Positions 53,142 to 64,000 of a stretch of 64,000 bases of DNA are shown piece by piece. A model generated the notes under the pieces. That model ran no database searches. It saw nothing but the letters and a program-made list of their open reading frames with translations, and was not told where the DNA came from. The DNA is from Plasmodium coatneyi (taxonomy: Eukaryota > Apicomplexa > Aconoidasida > Haemosporida > Plasmodiidae): assembly GCF_001680005.1 (NCBI RefSeq), contig NC_033569.1, positions 1,922,001 to 1,986,000 on the forward strand. The letters are read 5' to 3'. Both the position numbers and the translations under genes were made by a program. Positions within the stretch are counted from its first letter, which is position 1, and every line of letters begins with the position of its first letter.

Positions 53142-54847
53142 TTTGTGCTACTGATTATGTATACAAGGGGGTAAAAAAAAAAAAATTATCTTTTCTGTGA
53201 AGTACTTTTTATTTCCAACTTGGTAACGTATATGTTTAAATAAAAATTTTTGGAAGTGTGCTTCCGTTGTCACACTGAAAATATGTATGGGGAGGTTCTC
53301 TACATAGCATTACGTGATTTTTAAAGATGCTGGTGCAGTTAATATGCACATAAAACAATCCTCAAATATGTTAGCACAAAAAACTTGCGTGTGGACCGTG
53401 CCCCTTCGTGATACAGTAAATGGGAACAAAGTGATCTACGTTTTTTTTTTCTTTCTTTTCTTCTTTTCTTTTTCGTGTTCACGAAAATGTTTCCAAATGG
53501 ATGTATGCGTTTCTTCTGAATGATGAAGGGATGAGCAAAAGGGCGGGAAAAAAGGAAAGAAAAGGGAAGATAAAGGAAAGTGAAACGTGAGGGGAAAATA
53601 ACAAAAAATTGACGAAAAAACGAAGCACGTATCGCGTGTACATTTACCTACCTATCCCAATCCGCTGTTATTTTCTCCCAATATCATGTTCAGCTCTTTT
53701 TGTAGTGCCGTAATGTGCCATGCAGAGAGTCCTATATTTTGGCTAATTTTACACAATCGAGCGAGTGGCTTTATACGTATATACAAGAGAACATAAATGT
53801 GCTAGTATAAGTGTGTGCGTGCATATATGCATATTTTCACATGAACGTAGCTGGTGACATGACATTTATGCACAGCAATTGTAGCGGTGTAAATGGGGGA
53901 ATCGCCACTCACATGCGTCTAAAACGTACTCATATGGCTCTTCATAAAGAAGATCGCTTGTTGGCTAAGTTATCCCACAAGAAGCAATTTAATTATCCCA
54001 TGTGTGTATGTTTGTGCTTGTGCCGTGTGTACAAAACTCGCGTGGCTGAAGGGAAAACTTGTGTGTACGTAAATATATATGTGTACAATTTATACATTTT
54101 GTAGCATGCTTATGCATACGCGTGGTGAAAATCCTGGGCACACAAAAGCAATCCAGCGTTCCTTTTGCGTGACGCGAATAACTAATTAACAGTGTGCGAT
54201 GTGATGAATTAAGTTATTGCGAGGAACATAAACCGCGAAAAATGCTGCACAATTTTTTTTTTTTTTATTTCACCTCGCATATGGCTTAAATTCCATTGAG
54301 GCGTAAAATTAGTGCTATATGCATATGCGCCGCTCTCCCAAGGTAAGCCAAATTTATTAAATGACAAAAAAACGTGCAAGCTTTGATTTTGCATGTATTC
54401 ATGCGTATCCGCTAGGTGTTAATTTCGCGACATATGCTTCGTTCGCATGTTTGTCCATCCGTTTGTGTGCTGGCTTCTTTTGTTTTACGTGTTTCCACCT
54501 TTTCATTTCCCCCCGTTATTACGCCACTGGTGAGCGTGCCGAATTAACGAAACGTTAATTAAACTGTTGAATAAGACAAAAAAAAAAAAACAAAAAAAAT
54601 GGAAAAACCTATTTAAGAGAAAAAAATGCACACACATGCTCACGTGCGCTATGTATATACACATTTACACATATTATGTTTATGTATGTTCGCCCCAAGC
54701 CGCGCTAGGGGGTAATCACCACGTACATAACAATAACAAAAAAAAAAAGATAAAATAAAAAAAATAAGCATGGGATATAACGAATGATCAAATTAATCAA
54801 TCTATACATTTGATTTTTCTTCATTTCTCTAGTGCTTTGTTCCTTTT
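53142..54847. other. Intergenic region, 1.7 kb
   Basis: Between the LC8 start and the 3' end of the seven-TM gene, both minus strand. It contains a TTTC-rich stretch at 53439-53474, A/G-rich sequence at 53525-53600, a T-run at 54253-54266 and A-runs at 54577-54598 and 54738-54764. No exon supported. Confidence 0.5.
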
Positions 54848-57064
54848 TTAATACGTGTGTATTTTCTGATTGAACCAACTTGAGGTTGCTCCAGGGAGAT
54901 CGCTTGCTGACATGTCTGAAACTTTAAAATACTCTGAATTGGTTAAGAACATTTTTGTGATAAAGTACGTAGAAACAAACTGCAAAAATGCCGTCCCAAA
55001 TAACATAAATCTCTGTCTCCAATATGTATCAAAGATGTAGCAAACCATAAAAATGATAGGGAAGGAAAATATGTAAAACAGTCCACATATGTACATCTTT
55101 TTTAAAAAATTACGAATGGTAGGAATCTTTGCTACTAAGAATAAATTGTTTATGTTGACGTGGTATACAATGGCTAGAACTACTCTCAAGGCTAGTATTA
55201 TGTATCCCGTAATGTTATCATTGTCGAAGAATTTGGATGACGACTCCATGATGTATGTGTTATCCAGGATGACTAGAACGACCTGCAAAGAGGGGGAAAT
55301 TGCAAAAATGGTGGTAAGCGCCTACATGTGCGATTGTAGCAGAAAAGCCTACAACTTCGAATATAGGGCGCAGTAGTGTGTACACGTGGGGGGGGAAATG
55401 TATACATATATGTATATCCTTTTTCACGCATGCCAATGTGGTAAAAAGACGAGCAGAGCCATATCATGGCGCATTAACACTGGGCGCCATTCATCATGAT
55501 GCACGAGCATACGTATGTATCCACATTTATGTTCTCTGCCCCTTACGTGGAAAAAGGTAATGACGGCAAATATCACCTTGATCCTGGCAAAAATGTCGAA
55601 GGAGGCCTCGAAAATGGTCAAGCCGTAACTTAGCGAAAGCAACATGGTGCACATTATAATTTGAGCCAAAAAATTCAGCAGGTTGAAAGAAATCTTAAAA
55701 AGCTCAATTCCAATTCCGTTTTTTGAATACACCAACAAATGGATAAGTAGCAAAGAGTTGGATATTAGCTGAATCAAAATTACAAAAGCTACACACACGA
55801 CCATTGTATGCTTGTGCTCCTTCGATAGGATATTCTGCATGATTTTGCTACCATATTGTATAATTAAAAAGATATATAGAATAGTTAAAATAAAGGTGAG
55901 AAGGGGAGAGTATAACAGCTCGTAGGAAAAATGTGAATTGTTCGTCTGGAATATATTTACCTCATATTCAACCTTGAACCCATCATTTTCGTATATGTAA
56001 TCTATAACCTTTTCGTAGAACCCATTTTTATACAAATTGTTGTACATGTTGGTAAAATTCTTCATATTTTTAAAGTTGTAATATTTGAGGAAGAAGGATA
56101 TGTCTTCTATCTCCCCCTTTGTAAAATTATTTTCGAAAAAGAGGAGTCTCTTAGGATTTTTCAAAAGGGTATTCTTATCAAAACTGTATGATTTGTAGAA
56201 CTTGGAATTGCCATTATTATCGTCATCATCTGAATTATCATCGTTGATGATGTCCTCATCCCACGCAGCAGACGCTAGGCTCGAAATGTCTGTCTTCTTT
56301 GCGGCATTTAAAAAATATTCCCAGTAGGCTATTTTAGCCTTTATGCTTAGCTTCAAATTACGGATAAAAGTGTGGTAACAATCGTCAAACATTAAGAACC
56401 ATACGTGTACACGGTGTGTCGTTTTGGCACTAATGTTTACGTAATCGTAATTAAAATCCTTTTCATTCATAGCAGAAGCGTGGCTAGAAATCTCCGATTG
56501 CAACACTTTGTTGTTTTTTAATTCACTGTGAATTGTATTGAATGATATGGAATATTTATTACTCATAAAATTATTTATGTTGTACGTTTTGCTGTTCACA
56601 AGATCGGAGTATTTAAAGTGAAAAGGTATCTTCAACCTATGGACGCTTCTTAAATTTCCCAAGGCTAGACACTTTTCCCCTTGATTTACGTAATTCTGTT
56701 CAATATCCAACATTAGCGTTACTCTCTGGGATATGCCATGGAGGTCATTGTTTGTCAATACATGGTATGCATTATCATAATCCATGTGAAACAACTTATC
56801 TGTATTGTCTCCCCCATCATTGGATGACTTGCTGCTCATTTTGTAGTAGTAATGAAGCAACTTTGCAATGATGTTATCCGTAAGCTTCATTTTTATGTTG
56901 AATTGGCACGTCCCTATGCTGCAGCTGAATTTTGTCAAGTAGTGTATTTTTTCATTTTTCCTAATATTGAAGCTTCCATGGAACACTTTGCCTTGCACGT
57001 CCAGGAGGGTTGTAAGCAAGGCAAGAATCCAGAAAAGGAGGACGTAACCATTTTTTTTCGCCAT
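54848..57064 (-). CDS. Seven-transmembrane protein with large lumenal domain (GPR180/TMEM145-like layout)
   Basis: Exons 57064-55547 and 55282-54848 (phase 0, gtaagg ... tgcag) encode 650 residues. Residues 1-25 are a signal peptide ('YVLLFWILALLTTLLDVQGK'), followed by ~360 lumenal residues including a GOLD-like N-terminal region ('VFHGSFNIRKNEKIHYLTKF'). Seven membrane helices then follow in the last ~270 residues: 'YSPLLTFILTILYIFLIIQY', 'VVCVAFVILIQLISNSLLLI', 'FLAQIIMCTMLLSLSYGLTI', 'VIFAVITFFHVVLVILDNTY', 'ITGYIILALRVVLAIVY', 'MYICGLFYIFSFPIIFMV' and 'FLQFVSTYFITKMF'. A signal peptide plus a lumenal domain plus 7TM with [LS]-x-x-[YG]-G-[LW]-[TV]-I at the end of TM3 is the pattern of GPR180/TMEM145 (rhodopsin-like GPCR TM domain, PF10192). 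Membrane topology is strong; family is inferred, receptor function unproven. Confidence 0.78.
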
Positions 57065-57899
57065 TATATGGTCCTCTTCACGTCACTATGTGTTCCTTCT
57101 ATTCGGTCAAAAATTTGCTATACAACTACGTTAATTGCTTTTATCTTTTATGCCACGCATGTGTTTCGCAGGAATGTCATAGTCGACTTGTCAAGGCAGT
57201 TTCCATATATAAAAATTCGTTGCGTCTTCGCGTGTAGAAATATTGCTTTGTAACGAAGTATATGTGCTACTACGCCTGTCGCGGTGCATACGTACCTTTT
57301 CTTACGTGCGTGCTGAAGATCACGTCCTAGAACGACACACACACATTTTCCATACTACTGGGCCCAGAAGAGGCAACCGAACAAAATATTCCTTTTTTAA
57401 TTAAATGTTAACACATGACGTAAATTATCTAGCACTATAGGAAGAGGTAAAAAAAAAAAAAAAAAAAAAAAAAAATGTACGTACAACATAAAAGGACTGA
57501 TGCAAAAAAAAAATAGCAGCATGGAACAAAAATGCACCAGTGAAACAACAGCAAATGGGTAAAACAATAAAATGCAACAAAAATAAGACAAACAAAAAGC
57601 GAGCAAGCAAAATCCACCGGGAAGCTGGAACTAGATAAAGCACATTTCTACACTGTTTTAAATATAAAATTGTGAACTGACTTACAATAGGTCAAGAATG
57701 TCCTAAATAATGAACATTTAAGGTCATTTCGCACAACATATATTTTTTTTTTTTATCTTCCGCGGCTTAACATAATATTACACCGTAAGGCTTGTCTATG
57801 AAGAATGGTGACACCTATTTAAATGCGCGAAGGCAACTAGGCTGATTTGGAACATCCCCCCATACAAAAAAAATACACACAAAAAAAAAAAAATAAAAA

Positions 57900-57930
<31 letters not shown>

Positions 57931-59659
57931 AGCGAGGTATACAGGGACCATACGAAATTTAAAAAAAAAAAATTCTCGAAAGTTTTTCAAAAAGGAACAT
58001 CAGAGTATATCCATTTTTTGTTACACTTCTTCTTATTATTTTTTTTTTTTTTCACCCCGAATGAACATGGTTAAGTGTTCCAAAAATAAACCCAAATTCT
58101 TTGCACGGAACTTTTTTTTTACAGACACGCGCTGTAAAGCATGTTCTGCTTAGTTAAGCAGAAGTGTAGATATGCATATAGATATATCTATACATTTTTT
58201 CCTGCTGTACCATTTTAATTAAGCATTTTGATTATGGACATCCCTTTTTTTTGCGACAGATTGAACCTATTTGCCACACCGCGCCTTCATATTTTCCACC
58301 ATATTGATAAGCTGAGCTGTCTTACATTTATGTTGACATGCAAAGGAATGGAATAGGGAGTTGCAAAAAATAAACTACGTCGAAGATTCATATTTAAAAC
58401 ATAATTCATACTTTAACAACTCAACCTCTTAACACCTCGACGTGATTTTTTTTATTTTAAATGAATACATTTCTTTTCATTTTTCTGTCTTTGTACAATG
58501 TTATGCGTGCCAAAAGATATGCTTAAATTTGCGCGTGTGACTGTTCCACACAACGTCTACATAATGACTCTGTTGTGCGGTGCTTATTAAGGCTCAATAT
58601 TGATTATAAGAGTATGTAATAGGTACTTGTCCTTTTTTTTTTTTTTTTTTACAAATTTGATGTTTATTCAAAATGTGGAGCTTTTTTCTCAAAGGCGTAA
58701 GAATGAGGTTTTCACAAATGCAGCATGTGAATGCACATTTTTAAAAATGTTCACGTGACTTCATCTTATTCGAATATATATGTTGTTAAAACGGGAAAGT
58801 ATAACAGGAGGAGAGAGAAAAAAAAAAAAAAAAAAAAAAACTTTGAAATGTGTGTAAAAAGCTAGCTGTTGTGTGCGAAATGGATTTTTTTTTTTTTTTA
58901 CTACCATATAAGTATTAATAAATATTTGCATGGTTAAAAATGGCTTGTTGTGAAAATGACGCTTTCGTTTTTATTCTCAATTAATGTGTGTAACATTTTT
59001 TCGTAATTATGTGAGGCTCGTTATACCTTTTTTTTTTTTTTTATGTAAGCTTTTTTAAGTGTTGTAAAATTTGTTGTCTTTTATATGTTCTCGTAAGAGT
59101 ATGCATATACGGGCAAACATATATGTGTTTTTATCGGATGCATGTTGACCCCCTCAATTGTGCCCAAATATTATTTTTTTCTCATGTGCCATTTTTCTTT
59201 GTAAGTTTGTTTGTCTTCCCTTTCATTTTTAAAGGGTATCACAATAGGGAAGTTGTTTTAAAAAGATGTTACGTCTTTTTGATCTCCCAATATTTCTCCC
59301 ACAAATTCGACACTGTCATTAAATACCCAAGTTGGGGAAAACGCCATAAATGCGTAAACATGCCTGAATAAGTATATATGAACGATCAAATGCAGAAGGA
59401 AAGGCAACACCAAACAGGCCGAATTTGCTTATTTCTCACAAGCTGCACCTAAATCTCGTGTTAGGAGCCTCTTAATGGGTGAATTTCTCCAACGACACAA
59501 GGCTCTCTTCCGTTCACCATCAAAAGAAAGAATAAAAGGGACAATAGTACGATTTTTTCGAAAACAATTTCTGCAGCGTTTTGGATCAACCGTCATACCA
59601 GTAGCAACGAAATAGCACCACGAATTACAATTATATCTCCCTGCCTCCCCACCAGTAAA
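57065..59659. other. Long divergent intergenic region, 2.6 kb
   Basis: Largest gene-free stretch in the window, between the starts of the 7TM gene (-) and the kelch gene (+). It contains a poly-A run at 57450-57474, an (AAAT)n microsatellite at about 57893-57931, poly-T at 58632-58650, poly-A at 58818-58840 and T-runs at 58887-58900 and 59029-59042. No coding exon or structured RNA recognised. Confidence 0.55.
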
Positions 59660-61414
59660 ATGTCGGATATATCAGACTTTTCCGAAACGGAGGAGTTCTC
59701 CGAAAATGAGAAGCAGAAGAAATTCTTCCAAAAGAAAAAGTCCAAAAACTCCACTCTCTCACAAAACTACACGACAGACAAATCGGAGATGCTCAGCAAA
59801 AACAGCAGCATGCGAAGCGTTGACAGTGCTTTGGAAGTGAATGGAAAATTATCTATTCAAAAGACAGGAACATTCGCATCAACAAAAAATTCCGTGACGA
59901 AAAAGGGGTCCCAAGATGATCATATGCTAGTTGGAAACGAATTCAAATCGTTTAAAAATTTATATAGTACCCCTAAGCTGAATGAAGAAGGGAAACCCAG
60001 TCCGACTCCCAGCCCCAACTCAAGAGTAACGGATTGTGTCATGTCCCCACCAAAATTTTTTCTGTCGCATATTTATCATGATAATAAAGTGTTTACAAAA
60101 AAGTATGGCCACTCTATAGTAGAATACGAGAATGAGTTTTTCATATACGGGGGAATCAATTCGAAAAATGAATATTTGGACGAGTTTCTCACATTTACTT
60201 ATGGCCTCAACACATTTACATCGAAGAAGTCGATTGTAAATCCAGGGAAAAGAGCCTATTCGTCCATGACATTAACATACAATATTAATAACAACCCATG
60301 TTTGTTGCTATTTGGAGGATTATGTGGGCCAAACGTACTGGCAAAGGATTGCTACATGTATGATTTTATGGAAGACACATGGTCCAAGTATACCTACAAA
60401 TTAGAATCCATTCCAGGAACAAGATATGGGCATTCTTACACCTTTTGCTCTAGAACTTATACGACCGTTATTTGGGGAGGATTGAACAGAAATAACGAAT
60501 TATTAAATACGGGTCATAAATTTATTAATGGAGAATGGTCAGAAATAAAACATAAAGGGATCTGTCCATCGGGAAGAGTCTTTTCTTCCATGGTTTGGCT
60601 AGACAGAGTTACAAAAGAAAATGTCAATTATACTTTTCTCTATGTGTTCGGAGGAGACACGACAAATAAAGGGACACCAACAGATGAGTTATGGGTATAT
60701 AATTTCAACCATGAGAATTGGACAATGGTGAAGAATTCCTCTGGGGAAACCCCTTGTCCTAGGTGGAAACATGGAGCTGTTATTATTGATAAGAATATGT
60801 GGATCAGTGGTGGGTTATGTTCTGGGTGGTTTTCAAATTATTCCATCCCTGATTTGTATGTATATGATATACCTTCCAATTGTTGGTTTAACTGCCAGAT
60901 AGCATCCAAGCAGATTCATAATTGTTACGATTATGGTACATTAAATTTGCATTCAGAGACAAGGGCTTTCTTCCTGTTCGGAGGGAAGAATGCTAACAAC
61001 GATCCCACCTCAAATGTGTGTAGGTTCGCACCTCTATGTACTAATGTATCCATTGTGACCATGAGAAATGAGATAAAAAGATTTTCCAACTATGTCCTGG
61101 AAGTGAAAAAGGAGTCCGAAGAAACGGCAAATAATGTGTCGGAAATGCAGAAGATTATTCACACCTTTAGCTTAGATATAAAGGATTTCAAGATATTATT
61201 TGAGGCTCTCACGCGAAGTATACAAATGCTTAAGGAAAACATAGAGAACGTGGATAGGGAAGTGGCTCTCCTGAAGCAAAAGCTTTCTGTAGATGAGAAG
61301 AAGGAGGAGGATGCTAAGAAGGGACCCGCAGTAAGCGCCGAGCCCTTACCCAAGGAGCCAGTTGCCGAGGGGGATGTTAAGGCAAATGAGTCAGCAAAAG
61401 CGGAGGGGCAATGA
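59660..61414 (+). CDS. Kelch-repeat propeller protein with C-terminal coiled coil
   Basis: A 584-residue single exon starting at ATG 59660. Residues 1-130 are polar, Ser/Lys-rich and acidic at the start. About 145-455 holds kelch blades marked by G-G doublets preceded by hydrophobic strands and followed by an aromatic/W: 'FFIYGGINSKNEYLDE', 'CLLLFGGLCGPN', 'TTVIWGGLNRNNELL', 'FLYVFGGDTTNKGTPTDELW', 'MWISGGLCSGWF', 'AFFLFGGKNANND'; this makes about six blades. Residues ~475-560 form a coiled coil ('IENVDREVALLKQKLSVDEK'), followed by an Ala/Pro/Glu tail. There is no BTB or phosphatase domain, so it is not Kelch13 or a PPKL. Probably a scaffolding protein; partner unknown. Confidence 0.85.
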   Translation: MSDISDFSETEEFSENEKQKKFFQKKKSKNSTLSQNYTTDKSEMLSKNSSMRSVDSALEVNGKLSIQKTGTFASTKNSVTKKGSQDDHMLVGNEFKSFKNLYSTPKLNEEGKPSPTPSPNSRVTDCVMSPPKFFLSHIYHDNKVFTKKYGHSIVEYENEFFIYGGINSKNEYLDEFLTFTYGLNTFTSKKSIVNPGKRAYSSMTLTYNINNNPCLLLFGGLCGPNVLAKDCYMYDFMEDTWSKYTYKLESIPGTRYGHSYTFCSRTYTTVIWGGLNRNNELLNTGHKFINGEWSEIKHKGICPSGRVFSSMVWLDRVTKENVNYTFLYVFGGDTTNKGTPTDELWVYNFNHENWTMVKNSSGETPCPRWKHGAVIIDKNMWISGGLCSGWFSNYSIPDLYVYDIPSNCWFNCQIASKQIHNCYDYGTLNLHSETRAFFLFGGKNANNDPTSNVCRFAPLCTNVSIVTMRNEIKRFSNYVLEVKKESEETANNVSEMQKIIHTFSLDIKDFKILFEALTRSIQMLKENIENVDREVALLKQKLSVDEKKEEDAKKGPAVSAEPLPKEPVAEGDVKANESAKAEGQ

Positions 61415-62197
61415 CAAGCCGCGAACATCCCCTGATACAATTCGTGCGCTTGTTCGAATGATATCACTACTACACCGGCCTCCTTTTCACTGTTGCGTTT
61501 GAACGTAGCTCCCTCCTTGCACCTTTACGCGGCGCTATTTTTAAGTCATCGTTTTGGGTCGCGCTTGTTGGATTTATAATCCCGGGTTTGTTCCATTTGG
61601 TATCTGCTTTGTGTGAAGCTGTTCCGTTCCATTGATCTTTCATTCGCATTTTATTCACGTTTATTTGCTTTTCCGTCTTTTTCATATTTTTCCCATTTTT
61701 AAGACTTTTCTGCGTCCCCACATGTTTTCACCCCTATGAAAAAACTTAGTTTGACTATCTCTCATATTTGTCATTTTAATTTAATTAATTTACAAGCGGG
61801 TGATTTATCCCTACGGTGCATTCAAAATGGGGAGACGCGCGCCCGCACCGGAGGGGGACTTCCCTTTTACCGCGGCGCTCCAGATGTGCAAGTAGGTTCA
61901 CTACGCGAATAAAATCATTGACATAAGCTTTTAATATAAAAAAAAAAAATGCAAAGTGTGGAAGTGAACGAATGCGGTGTGCTTGTCACATTTGTAAAAA
62001 CTACGAGGAAAAAAAAAAAAAGAATTCACCAAGCTGCTCCAATTCCTGCGCTTAGCCTATTTTCACGTGTGCGGAAACACCAATTGGTAAAAACAGAAGC
62101 TGAGTGTAGCTCACAAAATCGGTAGGAGAAACATTTCACCCAGGGGACTGCTAAGCCTGAAATTTTTTGGTGTACATAAACCGAAGGGGCTCAAACC
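61415..62197. other. Tandem-gene spacer
   Basis: Between the kelch gene and the next plus-strand gene. It contains A-runs at 61938-61950 and 62009-62020. The minus-strand frame at 61470-61721 is not supported. Confidence 0.5.
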
Positions 62198-62835
62198 ATG
62201 CATTTAAGGAAGGAGGATTCTTCCATGTGTGAAGAAGATGAAGTTTTTTCCAATTCCACCTTGTCTGATGCTGAAAGTTCCTATAAGTTTTGGAAAAACG
62301 CCGACAGGGGGTATGCCCACTTACGCGGAAATGCAGCAAATGAGAGTACACACAAAATGCGCGCGCAAATCGTGCAAACTGTGCAGGTAATTTTAAATGT
62401 TCTCATCAGAAGCGGAACCCTCCACATGGGATAATGCATTTTTATATGTACCTGCTTAATCAGGGACATTTTTGAAATATGCGAAGAATTCGAAAGTTCG
62501 GAAGATGAACGTGCGGTAAACGACATGACACAAAATTTGGACGCAACCAAATTGTACTCCAGCGTAGAGACTAACACGGTGCCGATTGGCATGGGCACCA
62601 CGATGAAGAATGACACATGTGTGCACGGCGAAAGGGGGAATCCCCCATTGCGTGGAAATTAAACAGAGGAGGCACATACGCTCATGCTAATGGGGGTCAT
62701 CTAACGGGTAAGAACACAAATCAGCGACCCCCTACACACAGGACGTTGTACACGAACAAGTGGTTTGAGAAAGAACCAACTGGGATGCGCCTTATGAAGA
62801 AGGTCAGCACACGGAAAAAACGTGCTGCGGAATAA
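62198..62835 (+). CDS. Acidic conserved-type protein, multi-exon, 3' structure uncertain
   Basis: Exon 1, 62198-62310, starts 'MHLRKEDSSMCEEDEVFSNS' and runs to 'FWKNADRG' with donor gtatgc. It joins in phase 2 to an exon starting at 62464 ('DIFEICEEFESSEDERAVND', then 'TQNLDATKLYSSVETNTVPI'). The acidic second exon runs to a TAA at 62659. A third segment in another frame ends at 62833-62835 ('TLYTNKWFEKEPTGMRLMKK', then 'VSTRKKRAAE') and looks like the real basic C-terminus. It follows candidate acceptors at about 62659, 62723 or 62741. The intron that changes frame could not be fixed, and a homopolymer-length difference in the GGGGG..CCCCC stretch near 62635 is an alternative. No family recognised. 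Confidence 0.5.
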
Positions 62836-63057
62836 CGGTTAAATGGACCAAGGGGCAAGTTTCCTTCCTTTGCAGACGTACATATATCCATGCATACATG
62901 GGTCACTTGGTAAAAGAGTGCGGGAGGGCTTACGGGCAGAGTAGTTTCCTACCAATAAATCTGCATGCAGGACTAACGATGCGGGTGGGGGCGCGCATAT
63001 CTACATGTGCATATATATATGCAAGAGTATATGTATATATGCATGCATGCATGTATG

Positions 63058-63101
63058 TTTTTTTTTTTTTTTTTTTTTTTTTATAAAAAAAAAAAAAAAA
63101 A
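63058..63101. repeat. T25-ATA17 near-perfect inverted homopolymer
   Basis: Twenty-five T (63058-63082), one A and one T, then seventeen A (63085-63101), with essentially no loop. A hairpin or slipped structure is expected. It is also a likely site of sequence-length error. Confidence 0.8.
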
Positions 63102-63911
63102 GGGGGTCCGTCCCTAAAATATGTTGGAGTTGTTCCAAATGCAGAGAACGGTTCGAGAATGAGTAGTCGGCACCGGGAACCTTATATGTGTGTGTACATA
63201 CGGAATTCCTTCGCAAGGGACCGACTCTCCAATGTTGCTTTTGCTCACTCCTCTGCTGTTTTTCTTTTTTTTTTAAAGCAACATTGCATGTTCTAGAAGA
63301 ACGTGAGAAGGAAAAAGAACTTTAAGATGTTGAAACAAATATTGTCATTTTGAAATCTTTTTTTTTTTTTATTTTCGTCCTCTTTTTTTTGTTTATGCGA
63401 AACGTAAAATGCAAGGAGAGAGAAAAATGCCAAACTTTTACCAACATTCGCCGCGCATATGGTTGAGATAAAGAGGCTTCACACCAAGGAGTGCTGCATT
63501 ACATCCCCCTTGTTTAATAAGTAACATCGGAATCATAGGAAGTTCAGCCTGGGACACAACACAAATGGTGGGCTTATTTTTCTTAATTTTTTTTTCTTTT
63601 CTTTCATTCTTTCTTTCCCTTCTTTTCTTCCGTCTTTTTTTTTTTTTCCTTTCATTTTTTTCTTTCTTTTCTCGTTATTCCTTTCATTCTTTTTATTCTT
63701 TCTTTTTTTTTCTTTTTTCCTTCACTCCTTAGGAAGGATCTTTTTCATTCCTTCCATTTTTTTTCCTCGACACCCCCATTTTGTGTTTTAGCGTAGTGGT
63801 GTAATACTACGTTCGCTTTATTTTATTTTGTTTGATTATTTTATTCTATTTTTTTTTATTTTGCAATTTTGCTTCTCCCTTCTGCCATTTTATCATTCTT
63901 CCAATCATTCA

Positions 63912-64000
63912 TTCGTTCATTCCATTCTACATTTCGTTCATTCCATTCTACATTTCGTTTATTCCATTCTACATTTCGTTTATTCCATTCTAAATTCGTG
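63912..64000. repeat. 21-bp tandem repeat at the window edge
   Basis: Units beginning 'ttcgtt[c/t]attccattctac' start at 63912, 63933, 63954 and 63975 (period 21). The fourth copy is one base short and the array runs into the window end, so the true copy number is unknown. Confidence 0.9.

Larger units (their letters stand above)
62836..64000. other. Right-edge intergenic region
   Basis: No coding exon is supported. It contains a T25/A17 inverted homopolymer (63058-63101), a TTTC-rich polypyrimidine zone (about 63570-63740) and a 21-bp tandem repeat at the edge. Confidence 0.55.

Overview
The window is nuclear DNA of a malaria parasite (Plasmodium). Coding regions have moderate GC and the spacers are full of poly-A and poly-T runs of 15-26 bases. 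Introns are short and AT-rich, and proteins carry Asn/Glu/Lys/Asp-rich low-complexity inserts. The base composition is much less AT-rich than expected for P. falciparum or the rodent parasites, so the vivax/knowlesi/cynomolgi/coatneyi group is the best guess; I cannot separate those species. From memory, not searched, the gene order (cpn10 - CYP32 - SUN protein - TPx2 - adrenodoxin-type ferredoxin - GGTase-I beta - SET5 - PIGO - eIF2B-epsilon - ProRS - RPB8 - LC8) matches a block of P. falciparum chromosome 12.

Layout. 1-6 kb: 3' end of an unrecognised gene, an SDHAF4-like mitochondrial factor (-), a three-exon RIIa-domain protein (+), and a HERP-like acidic membrane protein (+). 7.5-20.5 kb: mitochondrial cpn10 (+), then a minus-strand run of a membrane-anchored cyclophilin, a SUN-domain nuclear envelope protein, mitochondrial peroxiredoxin TPx2, a five-exon polytopic membrane protein and a small secretory-leader protein. 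21-27 kb: an ABM-like protein (-), mitochondrial ferredoxin (+), and several small, partly resolved minus-strand genes. 27-38 kb: EMC6 (+), GGTase-I beta (+), a SET-domain protein (+), PIGO (-) and a CHCH-like membrane protein (+). 40-53 kb: eIF2B-epsilon with a linker of about 790 residues built from Glu/Lys/Val repeats (+), a candidate 49-residue membrane protein (-), prolyl-tRNA synthetase (+), RPB8/RPABC3 (+) and dynein LC8 (-). 54.8-63 kb: a seven-TM receptor-like protein (-), a kelch protein (+) and an acidic multi-exon protein (+).

How they fit together. This is ordinary core chromosome, not a subtelomere. I see no transposon, CRISPR, tRNA or rRNA gene. There is a loose concentration of mitochondrial housekeeping functions (SDH assembly, cpn10, TPx2, Fe-S ferredoxin, a CHCH-like protein), together with ER and GPI biogenesis (EMC6, PIGO, HERP-like) and translation (eIF2B-epsilon, ProRS). 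The most unusual structures are the eIF2B-epsilon repeat tract, which carries many splice-donor-like motifs and a locally frame-shifted island; a reading-frame break at a poly-A run in PIGO; cpn10, whose first coding exon appears to be the ATG alone; and small multi-exon genes that only appear when splice sites are read by eye.
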